A DNA stretch of 41,248 nucleotides from Clostridia bacterium (GTDB lineage: Bacteria; Bacteroidota; Bacteroidia; Bacteroidales; 4484-276). The position numbers were made by a program, and so were the translations under genes. Shown here in pieces: positions 34,982-41,248 of the stretch; the first letter of the stretch is position 1; each line of letters starts with the position of its first letter. The stretch spans positions 1 to 41,248 of the forward strand of contig SABY01000024.1 in NCBI GenBank assembly GCA_009928785.1. The letters are read 5' to 3'. Below the pieces are notes generated by a model. It saw only the letters and a list, made by a program, of their open reading frames with translations, was not told the DNA's origin and made no database searches.

Positions 34982-35137
34982 ATGAAGACACTACTTTTTG
35001 TTATTGCCGCTATATTATTGTTGGGTTGGATCATTGGCCTGATATTTAAAATTATCGGGGTTTTTATTCACGTGCTGTTGATTCTGGCCATTATTGCCGT
35101 GGTAGTAGCCTTCATCAAGAAGCGGCGCAGTGATTAA
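34982..35137 (+). CDS. Lmo0937-family small membrane protein
   Basis: A 51-residue protein read directly from the sequence. It starts MKTLLFVIAAILLLGWIIGL and ends in KKRRSD, with two hydrophobic segments (about 3-20 and 24-44). The length, glycine position and basic end match the Lmo0937/DUF5670 family of short stress-related membrane proteins. It follows csbD by 12 bases with a purine-rich AAAAGGACG ahead of its ATG, and a strong terminator lies about 30 bases after its stop. The function is not known. Confidence 0.85.
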   Translation: MKTLLFVIAAILLLGWIIGLIFKIIGVFIHVLLILAIIAVVVAFIKKRRSD

Positions 35138-35169
35138 CCGATTTGAAATGTGGGTGAAACTACATCATC

Positions 35170-35207
35170 AAAAAAACGGAGCCAAACTGTGGCTCCGTTT
35201 TTTTTTG
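35170..35207. terminator. Bidirectional terminator between csbD unit and yihY
   Basis: A nine-base stem (ACGGAGCCA / TGGCTCCGT) with an AACTG loop, AAAAAA on the left and a nine-T run on the right. It serves the plus-strand small membrane gene and the minus-strand YihY gene. Confidence 0.9.
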
Positions 35208-35226
35208 TTGGTATATTTCGGCTATG

Positions 35227-36219
35227 TTATTCCGCCTTCTTCCTTTTCCTTTCATCCGAAACTGCATGATGTTTCGATTTTTCTACCTTTTCGCCATTTT
35301 CATTCACCTGTACAATTTTAAAAGGCACGGCAAAATTCAATGGCTCGTTATCGTGATCATGTAACAGAGAGAACTGGCGGGTAAGTTCCACACCAAAATA
35401 AAAAATAAAAGCGGCGTAATAAATCCAGATCAGAATGATGATAAATGACCCGATAGCGCCATACACTACGCCCATGTTGCTGCTTCCGATGATCATCCCG
35501 ATAGCAATTTTTCCTATCGAAAACAATACCGCCGTGAAGATGCCGGCAAACCAGGCTGCGCTCCAGTGCACTTTTACATCAGGCAGGTAGCGGTAGATGA
35601 TGGTGAAGATGGTAGCCACGATCGCCAGCGAAACCACCATATTTATAATCTGCGCCAATATCGCCAGGTCGGGGCCAAAATGACTCGCCAGGAAATCGCG
35701 CAAAAAAGCAACGGATGCGTCGATGATAAGCGATACTAAGAGCAAAAAACCCAAACTAAGGATTACGCCAAATGAAAACAGGCGGTCGCGCAGGAGTTTC
35801 AGGATGTTCATTTTTATATTGCTTTTCACCTGCACGCGCCAGATGTAGTTGATGGAGCTTTGCATAATGCCGAAAAGCGTGGTGGCTGATACCAGAAAAA
35901 AGACGATGCCCAAGATGGTGCCGATTCCGCTATCCTTGGTTATTTCGTAATTATCGATGGCATCTTTCAGCACATCGCTGCTCTCCTTTCCTATGAGGGT
36001 ATTCAACTCCTCAAAAAGTTTGATGCGCATGGCGTCGTCGCCCACTACCAGCCCAAAAAGAGAGATGATAATGATGAGGATGGGCGCCAGCGAGAAGGTG
36101 GCAAAATAGGCTGTGGTGCCGGCCAAATCGGTGGGGTTGTTACTACCAAAATTCAACGCCGAGTGCTTTGTAATTCTGAAATAATCTTTCAGCCTGTGCT
36201 TAAATTTTTTCTTATCCAT
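35227..36219 (-). CDS. YihY/BrkB-family inner-membrane protein
   Basis: A 330-residue polytopic protein. The family signature is present: AGTTAYFATFSLAPILIIIISLFG near residue 33-56, a long amphipathic helix region (FFLVSATTLFGIMQSSINYIWRV), RYLPDVKVHWSAAWFAGIFTAVLF near 205-225, and WIYYAAFIFYFGVELTRQF near the end. The family (once thought to be RNase BN) has about six membrane helices and an unknown transport or lipid function. The charged C-terminal tail is rich in Lys and Glu. It follows the small outer-membrane gene by 21 bases and is likely cotranscribed with it. Confidence 0.93.
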   Translation of the reverse strand: MDKKKFKHRLKDYFRITKHSALNFGSNNPTDLAGTTAYFATFSLAPILIIIISLFGLVVGDDAMRIKLFEELNTLIGKESSDVLKDAIDNYEITKDSGIGTILGIVFFLVSATTLFGIMQSSINYIWRVQVKSNIKMNILKLLRDRLFSFGVILSLGFLLLVSLIIDASVAFLRDFLASHFGPDLAILAQIINMVVSLAIVATIFTIIYRYLPDVKVHWSAAWFAGIFTAVLFSIGKIAIGMIIGSSNMGVVYGAIGSFIIILIWIYYAAFIFYFGVELTRQFSLLHDHDNEPLNFAVPFKIVQVNENGEKVEKSKHHAVSDERKRKKAE

Positions 36220-36240
36220 GACGGTGTTTATAATGATTTA

Positions 36241-36732
36241 TCAAAACGCGACTTTTATTCCCAGGCCGGGATCGGGCGAGAAATGAACTCCTCCTCCGGT
36301 GTTTATTTCGACGTATGGCTTTAGGTCGAGGCTAAAGGCAATGGGAACTTTCGGGATTTTGTATTCCAATCCCACAATACCATCTATGCCCAGACCCATG
36401 CCCTCATCATCTTCATCATAATAATGATCGTACCACGAAGGGCCTTTTCCGTCGTAGTTGTCGCCATAAAAAGAGATGTGTCCGCCTACACCATAATACC
36501 AGTTAAAGCCCGGCTCGTCGAAAGCCGGAACGTATTTTTCCCAGAGAACTGTAACGCTAAGGCCATCGTGCCAAAAGCCTACAATACCTTCAATTGCCGA
36601 GTTAGGGTTCATTTTTTTCAGGGTTAACCCCGATGTTCCGCCCGTTCGCAGGCCAATGGCAAAATCGTATTGCGCCATAGCGCTAAGGCTGCTTAATAAA
36701 ATTGCAAATGTTAATACAATGAGATGCTTCAT
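36241..36732 (-). CDS. Small outer-membrane or periplasmic beta-protein
   Basis: A 163-residue protein with a signal peptide (MKHLIVLTFAILLSSLSAMA, cut before QYDF). The mature part consists of alternating strands such as FAIGLRTGGTSGLTLKK, LSVTVLWEKYVP, WYYGVGGHISFYG and VGLEYKIPKVPIAFSLDLKPY, ending in GLGIKVAF with terminal phenylalanine. This is the pattern of a small eight-strand outer-membrane barrel. An acidic, aspartate-rich loop (about 100-112) may bind cations. I do not recognise a named family. It precedes yihY, and a promoter motif lies 35 bases upstream. Confidence 0.75.
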   Translation of the reverse strand: MKHLIVLTFAILLSSLSAMAQYDFAIGLRTGGTSGLTLKKMNPNSAIEGIVGFWHDGLSVTVLWEKYVPAFDEPGFNWYYGVGGHISFYGDNYDGKGPSWYDHYYDEDDEGMGLGIDGIVGLEYKIPKVPIAFSLDLKPYVEINTGGGVHFSPDPGLGIKVAF

Positions 36733-37047
36733 AAATTATAGTTTTAAAATTTTTGACCGTGTTGGCCAAAATTATGCCGCCAGCCTTACTTCTGAATGTA
36801 ATACTGTGATAATGTGCTGTAACATGCCAGCTTCTATTCCATGACCTCAATCACTACTTTGTGGATTCCTATCCTCACTTGTAGAACATTCTGATCAGCC
36901 AAAGGAGGAGCTATTCAGAATCGAATAACTACCTTTTTTTTATTAGAACTCACATCACCAGGCAGTTATAGATTCATCGTTTTGGATTTCACCTTTGAGT
37001 GGCACAATTATTAATCATGCTATCTCGATTTTAAATGCTAAAAATTT
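36733..37047. other. Intergenic gap between divergent outer-membrane protein genes
   Basis: Apart from the promoter motif at 36767-36774, it holds a weak hairpin (TTCTGA at 36889 with TCAGAA at 36915) followed 14 bases later by a T-run. No reading frame or clear promoter for the rightward gene was found. Confidence 0.5.
36767..36774 (-). promoter_or_regulatory. Candidate promoter -7 element for the small outer-membrane gene and yihY
   Basis: Minus-strand TAATTTTG matches TAnnTTTG, 34 bases before the ATG at 36732. Confidence 0.5.
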
Positions 37048-37686
37048 ATGGCTATGACCAACAGAATCATTGTACTAATTTTTTCCGTAAGTTTTTTGTT
37101 TACCGCAGCAGCCACCGCGCAGGAGTCGCTATCGGGGATTAAGGCCGGAATAAATCTGGCCACCATTACCGGCGATACCGATGCCGATAAAGCTTTAAGA
37201 GCCGGCCTGAGCTTGGGAGTTTTCACTAAATTACCCATAACGGACATGTTTGCCATACAACCCGAACTGCTCTACAACTCGAAAGGTGTTAAGTATAGTT
37301 ACAACAACATTCTGGCTCAGGGTGAATCGAAAGTTAAGTTGCACTACATCGAACTGCCTATAAAATTGCTTTTTGAAGTTACCGATGATTTCGACATCCA
37401 GTTTGGCCCTTACCTGAGTTATCTGGTGCAAGCCAAAGTGGACACCGATGCAGAAATACTTGGATTTTACGATATTGACAATGAAGATGAGCTGGATCGT
37501 GACAACTTCAATGGATTCGACTACGGACTTGTGGGCGGTATAAGTTTCAATTTTGAACCGCTGCTCATTGGCGTTAACTACTCTTTGGGACTTATTGCAA
37601 TAGCCAAAGACGACAAACCCGCCGAAAACTTTGTGGGTAATGGTAAGAACAGTGTATTACAACTCTATTTAGGAATTAAATTTTAA
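37048..37686 (+). CDS. PorT-like outer-membrane beta-barrel protein
   Basis: A 212-residue protein with a signal peptide (about residues 1-24, ending ATAQ). The mature start ESLSGIKAGINLATITGD and the segment MFAIQPELLYNSKGVKYSYN, followed by LHYIELPIKLLFEV, are typical of the PorT/OMP_b-brl_2 group common in Bacteroidota. It ends LQLYLGIKF, a normal barrel terminus. True PorT is needed for type IX secretion in some species, but this wide family has many members without that role, and no other type IX gene is near. It is followed 20 bases later by the DUF1328 gene. Confidence 0.88.
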   Translation: MAMTNRIIVLIFSVSFLFTAAATAQESLSGIKAGINLATITGDTDADKALRAGLSLGVFTKLPITDMFAIQPELLYNSKGVKYSYNNILAQGESKVKLHYIELPIKLLFEVTDDFDIQFGPYLSYLVQAKVDTDAEILGFYDIDNEDELDRDNFNGFDYGLVGGISFNFEPLLIGVNYSLGLIAIAKDDKPAENFVGNGKNSVLQLYLGIKF

Positions 37687-37706
37687 ACCTATAAAAACAA
37701 ATAATT

Positions 37707-37874
37707 ATGCTAAGACTTGCAATCATTTTTTTCATCATCGCTTTGGTAGCAGCGATATTCGGATTTGGAGGCATTGCCGCCGGAGCCGTGGAAATTGCCA
37801 AAATCATCTTCTTTATTTTTGTTGTCTTGCTATTGCTTTCGCTCATCGTGGGCGGGGTAAGGGGCTTCAAATAG
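37707..37874 (+). CDS. DUF1328-family small membrane protein (YtjA-like)
   Basis: A 55-residue protein read directly from the sequence. It begins MLRLAIIFFIIALVAAIFGF, continues with GGIAAGAVEIAKIIFFIFVV and ends GGVRGFK. The two helices and the FGFGGIAAGAVEIAK segment are the DUF1328 hallmark. Members are small stress-associated membrane proteins of unknown function. It lies between the PorT-like and YtxH genes, probably in one transcript. Confidence 0.92.
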   Translation: MLRLAIIFFIIALVAAIFGFGGIAAGAVEIAKIIFFIFVVLLLLSLIVGGVRGFK

Positions 37875-37923
37875 AAAGATTATCAATTCACTATTTTTTT
37901 TTAAACCTTTAATAATAACTAAT

Positions 37924-38214
37924 ATGAGCAAAGTAAATGTAGTAGCCGGATTTCTTGCAGGTGCAATTACCGGTGTAGTAACGGGATTGTTGCTAGCTCC
38001 CGACAAGGGTAGCAAAACAGCCGAAAAACTGAAACAATCTATCAAAGATGTTTCGCGATCAGTAGCCGACACCTTTGAAAGTCAGAAGGATTATCTTGAA
38101 GGCCAACTGAAAAAGTTCAAGAAAGATGTTGAGGCCGAGAAAGAGGATGTGCGCCGCACAGCTTCTGAAGCGGCAGGCACCATAAGCAGAAAAGTTGGTA
38201 ACACCAATATGTAA
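37924..38214 (+). CDS. YtxH-domain protein
   Basis: A 96-residue protein. Residues 5-25 (NVVAGFLAGAITGVVTGLLLAP) form the glycine-rich membrane helix of the YtxH (gas-vesicle-like) family, followed by the usual APDKGSKTAEKLKQSIKD. A long charged helix likely to form a coiled coil extends from about 35 to 90. YtxH proteins are general-stress proteins of unknown activity. It is the last gene of the PorT-like/DUF1328/YtxH group; a strong terminator lies about 150 bases downstream. Confidence 0.92.
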   Translation: MSKVNVVAGFLAGAITGVVTGLLLAPDKGSKTAEKLKQSIKDVSRSVADTFESQKDYLEGQLKKFKKDVEAEKEDVRRTASEAAGTISRKVGNTNM

Positions 38215-38361
38215 AATCCCAAAGGTGTCGATTATTAAAAAACACCCTGTGATTTAACCGCTGATAACCATGCCCCTAAAACCCAATTATTAAAAAACAA
38301 TTTTTGTTGAGTTCCCCAAATACTCCTTATTATCATTCCTCTATATCGTCCCCCAATGCCT

Positions 38362-38397
38362 GCGCCAATCTACTCCCAATAGATTGGCGCTTTTTTG
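38362..38397 (+). terminator. Rho-independent terminator downstream of the YtxH gene
   Basis: A perfect 11-base stem (GCGCCAATCTA / TAGATTGGCGC) with a seven-base loop and a six-T run on the plus strand. There is no A-run on the left, so it is unlikely to serve the convergent flippase gene. Confidence 0.88.
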
Positions 38398-38448
38398 TTT
38401 TGCTTTACATGCTGTTAAAAGGCAAAGCCCACGCCCCGCGCCCCTCTC

Positions 38449-39726
38449 TCATTTTCTTCCTGGCGAATGCATCATCTGCTCCCACATAGTTTTCATTTCA
38501 CCCTTTCGGGGAATAAAATCTGCGGGACGGATGAGCAGCTCGCGGGCAAAGAACATTAAAACGATAAGACTCGTAAATGTATAGGAAATGCTGGTGGCCC
38601 AGCCTGCACCTGTGATTCCAAAAGCAGGAATCATTAAACTATACAAAGCTATGGCAACCACAAGCCCGGCAAATGAGGCAATGGTATTGACGTGATATTT
38701 TCCTGTGCCCGAAAAATAATGTCCTATAATGAGCGCCACATTAAACATCAGTACACCTGGTGCCAACGACACGATTACGCCGCCCACCTGCCCGAAGCCC
38801 GGGCCAAATAGCCAAACAAAAAATGCCGGCGGAAGCACAATCATCACCAACAATAGCAACGCGCTTAGTGCAATGGCTGCCAGCGTGAGGCGTGCGGTGA
38901 GTTTCTGGGAGGCAACTTTGTCGGTGCTGTTGGCAATATGTGCGTATTGCACCATGCTAATACTTCTGCTTACCAGCCATATCGACTCCACCAGCGACGT
39001 GCCGTTGGAATAAACGCCAACTTCTGCTTCACCGTACAAACTATTTAGCCAGTAGTAGCTCATTCGGAAACTTAGCAACTGCGCAATGTGTGCCAGTTGG
39101 TTTAGCAGCCCGAAGTGCAGCATCTGGTACGAAGCCATAAGGTATGCTTTCCAGGAGGCAGCGTATAAGTTTTCGGCATGACGGTGAAGCAGGATAATGC
39201 TTAACGCAAAGGCACCACCAAAGGCTATGTACAAAGTGATGATGTAGCTTTGGATGGTGGCAAGTCCGGCGACATAGAAAAACACCACCAGACTTATCGC
39301 ACTTATTACCACCTGCAAAAGCATGATGTAGTTGGATTGCTTTATCTTTTCCTTTCCGATAAGGATAGAAGCATTGATAGACGTAAAGCCGTTGATAGCG
39401 GCCAGAAAAACTACATGTACGATCATGGCCGCCGGCACCAGATCAAACCATTTTATTACAAAATAAAAAACCAAACTATTGGCTGTGGCCCAAAGATAAG
39501 CGGGCACCGCCAGCGTTTGAAAATGAAAACGTGGGGTGAGATAAACCAATGCGCCGCCACCCATCAGATTGGCAAAAACCAGGATGTAGGTAATGCTCAC
39601 AATGATCAGGCTCTGCACGCCTTTGCCTTCGGTGCCCAGCACCTGCGACACCATTACAGCAATCAGCAGATTGATAATGGCTATGGCCACGCGGGTTCCG
39701 AAAGTATTTACAATCTTGTTGAGCAC
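38449..39726 (-). CDS. Polysaccharide flippase (Wzx/MOP family)
   Basis: A 425-residue protein with about 12 membrane helices, as in the MOP superfamily of lipid-linked oligosaccharide exporters. The N-terminal helix region reads NTFGTRVAIAIINLLIAVMVSQ, followed by LGTEGKGVQSLIIVS, the usual Wzx start (VLGxxxxGxxxLI). The start codon is a GTG at 39726; there is no in-frame ATG nearby that keeps the first helix. It follows the glycosyltransferase gene by 47 bases in the same direction, so both probably belong to a surface-polysaccharide cluster. The substrate cannot be told. Confidence 0.88.
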   Translation of the reverse strand: MLNKIVNTFGTRVAIAIINLLIAVMVSQVLGTEGKGVQSLIIVSITYILVFANLMGGGALVYLTPRFHFQTLAVPAYLWATANSLVFYFVIKWFDLVPAAMIVHVVFLAAINGFTSINASILIGKEKIKQSNYIMLLQVVISAISLVVFFYVAGLATIQSYIITLYIAFGGAFALSIILLHRHAENLYAASWKAYLMASYQMLHFGLLNQLAHIAQLLSFRMSYYWLNSLYGEAEVGVYSNGTSLVESIWLVSRSISMVQYAHIANSTDKVASQKLTARLTLAAIALSALLLLVMIVLPPAFFVWLFGPGFGQVGGVIVSLAPGVLMFNVALIIGHYFSGTGKYHVNTIASFAGLVVAIALYSLMIPAFGITGAGWATSISYTFTSLIVLMFFARELLIRPADFIPRKGEMKTMWEQMMHSPGRK

Positions 39727-39773
39727 AGGTTTTATGGTTTATCCTCGCAAATTGGTGAGATAAATATGTGGCG

Positions 39774-40970
39774 TTACCTGGTTTTGCGTGCTACTGATTG
39801 ATAGAGATCAAAAAGTGAATTTCCGATGACCTCGTTGCTGAAGTGCTCCACGGCGTAGCGCCGGATGGTTTCGCTCTGGTAACGATTTAAATTATCCAGC
39901 GTGTGGCTGAGTGCAGCAGCAAATTCTGTTTCGTCGCCGGGGGTGGTAAGTTGACCGAGGCGATTATCGAGGTGCTCGTGGATGCCGCCCACACGCGTGG
40001 AAACCACTGGGACGCCGCACGCATAACTTTCGAGAATCACTACCGGAAGGTTTTCAAAGTTGCTAAACATTATCATCAGGTCGGCCTGACGCAGCAGCTC
40101 CACCAATTCAGCCCCTTCTTTTAGCCCGGCAAATTTTACCACCTTATCGGAAAGATGCATTTCGCCGGCGAGTTGGTGCATTTTGTCAAAATCCTCGCCG
40201 TCGCCTATCAGCGTTAGCTCAAAGTCGTCGCGCTGCCGGCTTAGCGTTTTCATCACCCGCAGGATACCGGATATATTTTTTTGCTTATCGGTAAAGCACG
40301 ACAGGTGCACTATTTTTTTGCGCTGCCGCTCCGATTTTATCGGGATAGGTTTAAACTTTTGAACATCCACCACGTTGGGAATCACCACATAGTTGTCGTT
40401 GCGCAGCTTATTGTCGATCATGGCATCGCGCAGATTGGCCGTAACGGGGAGTACAGCGGCAGCATGTCGCACCACTTGTTGGGTAGCAATCTTGCGCATG
40501 GTGCCGCTATAAGTGTCCATGTTGGGCAGGTAGCGTGTCCAGTGTTCGGTAATTAAATACGGAACTCCATGTATCAGTTGATTGAGGCGGGCTATTACGC
40601 CAAGCCGTGTAAGCACATGCACATGCACCAGGTTTTCTTTTCCGCGCTCGCGTCGTATCATTCTTATGCCTTTAAAATGGCTAAAGGCAAATCGCCACGC
40701 ATTTATCAGATTAGCCAGAAACGCCGGTTTTATAGAGGATTTTTTAAAATAAATGCGTTTCGTAAACAAGCCATTTTCGGAATGGACAACTTCGTAAGTT
40801 TTGCCTTTTAGTTTATCATCGGCATGCACATAAAGCACGGAGATGTCGGCCTGCGGCGCTACGGCCAGTCCGTGGCGTTCGATGAAAAGCCCCATCATCG
40901 GGTCGTAACGGTGCGGGTACCACCGGGGCAAATACAAAATGTGAAGTCGGGATGTGTGTGCTTGTTTCAT
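39774..40970 (-). CDS. Glycosyltransferase family 4 enzyme
   Basis: A 398-residue GT-B fold glycosyltransferase. The N-terminus has LYLPRWYPHRYDPMMGLFIERH, the usual acceptor-side glycine loop replaced by the WYPxxxxPMxGxFI pattern of this subgroup. The C-terminal domain has IVHLSCFTDKQKNISGILRV, LIGDGED (about 257-263), and the donor-binding FENLPVVILESYACGVPVVST with the E-x7-E pair. It likely adds a sugar to a lipid-linked glycan handled by the flippase downstream. It appears to be the first gene of this two-gene unit inside the window; no promoter motif was recognised. Confidence 0.92.
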   Translation of the reverse strand: MKQAHTSRLHILYLPRWYPHRYDPMMGLFIERHGLAVAPQADISVLYVHADDKLKGKTYEVVHSENGLFTKRIYFKKSSIKPAFLANLINAWRFAFSHFKGIRMIRRERGKENLVHVHVLTRLGVIARLNQLIHGVPYLITEHWTRYLPNMDTYSGTMRKIATQQVVRHAAAVLPVTANLRDAMIDNKLRNDNYVVIPNVVDVQKFKPIPIKSERQRKKIVHLSCFTDKQKNISGILRVMKTLSRQRDDFELTLIGDGEDFDKMHQLAGEMHLSDKVVKFAGLKEGAELVELLRQADLMIMFSNFENLPVVILESYACGVPVVSTRVGGIHEHLDNRLGQLTTPGDETEFAAALSHTLDNLNRYQSETIRRYAVEHFSNEVIGNSLFDLYQSVARKTR

Positions 40971-41144
40971 GAGCGGCTAACGGTATTTGCTATCAGTTAT
41001 TTGGTTTTTGGCACCATTGTTATCATTTTATGAAAATTCAAATTTTAGATTCTTATCAATTTAATCGGACAGTATTGTAAGAGAATCGGTAGCCCGCCGT
41101 TTTCTTCGCCTTCCACCAATAGGGCAATAAGGTGGGTCATGCAG

Positions 41145-41248
41145 GAAACAACAAACAACAAACTTGAGCGCAGCGAAATCCCGAGAGCGCAGCGATTCGG
41201 GAAACAAACAACAAACAACAAACAACAAACTTGAGCGCAGCGAAATCC
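41145..41248. repeat. Direct repeat with ACAAACA tracts, running off the right edge
   Basis: CAAACTTGAGCGCAGCGAAATCC occurs in two parts-identical copies ending at 41181 and at 41248, each preceded by repeated AACAAAC units. Between them a CCCGA / TCGGG pair surrounds a second AGCGCAGCGA. The pattern probably continues past the window. It lies upstream of the glycosyltransferase gene. Confidence 0.75.

Noticed and set aside
1..41248. tRNA or rRNA genes
   Set aside because: No cloverleaf with a TTCGA-type T-loop and no conserved rRNA segment was noticed by eye on either strand; a covariance-model scan was not possible.

Overview
The window looks like chromosomal DNA of a member of the Bacteroidota, probably an anaerobic or microaerophilic Bacteroidales-like lineage. 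The basis is gene content plus promoter style: an Rnf complex in B-C-D-G order, a PPi-type phosphofructokinase, the short Bacteroidales form of SerA, a BtuB/BtuG pair behind a cobalamin riboswitch, PorT-like and DUF4249-like proteins, and repeated TAnnTTTG promoter motifs of the Bacteroidota sigma factor. No rRNA, tRNA, CRISPR array, transposase or prophage was recognised. The species cannot be named from this sequence.

Layout. 1-3688 (minus): rnfB-rnfC-rnfD-rnfG, an ion-pumping ferredoxin:NAD oxidoreductase; rnfG runs off the left edge. 3689-4660: an AT-rich patch with a decayed PIN-toxin/antitoxin module, a partial duplicate of it, and a perfect 33-bp palindrome. 4865-6493: pruA (proline catabolism). 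6679-10481 (minus): serC-serA, then after a terminator a four-helix-bundle gene and a DUF1015 gene. 10814-14269: a cobalamin riboswitch, a TonB-dependent B12 receptor and a BtuG-like surface lipoprotein. 14424-15257: dinD broken by one in-frame stop. 15405-18439: an OsmC-like protein, a CoA-type Nudix hydrolase, then clpS, an NfeD-like gene and floA. 18614-21019: a long RelA/SpoT protein with a degenerate hydrolase site and a charged insertion in the synthetase domain. 21132-24728 (minus): PPi-phosphofructokinase and an HdrDE-like membrane Fe-S oxidoreductase, the latter flanked on both sides by different short tandem-repeat arrays (about 36 copies of a 7-mer and about 36 of a 10-mer). 25277-30835: a DUF4249-like lipoprotein, panB, an RluA-type pseudouridine synthase, and a 946-residue secreted protein that appears to join a zinc metallopeptidase domain to a beta-propeller and an outer-membrane barrel. 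30865-38214: many small membrane, envelope and stress proteins (holin-like, PNPOx-like, MscS, PfpI/DJ-1, CsbD, Lmo0937-like, YihY, two small outer-membrane proteins, DUF1328, YtxH). 38449-40970 (minus): a glycosyltransferase and a flippase from surface polysaccharide synthesis. The right edge ends inside a direct repeat.

Functionally this is mostly housekeeping DNA: redox energy conservation (Rnf, HdrDE-like protein), amino-acid and cofactor metabolism (serine, proline, pantothenate, B12 uptake), stringent response and proteolysis, and envelope stress. No complete new defence or mobile system is evident. The least ordinary items are the paired repeat arrays, the metallopeptidase-propeller-barrel protein, the modified RelA/SpoT protein, and the two decaying genes (PIN toxin and dinD). 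All family assignments come from reading motifs by eye; no database search was run.
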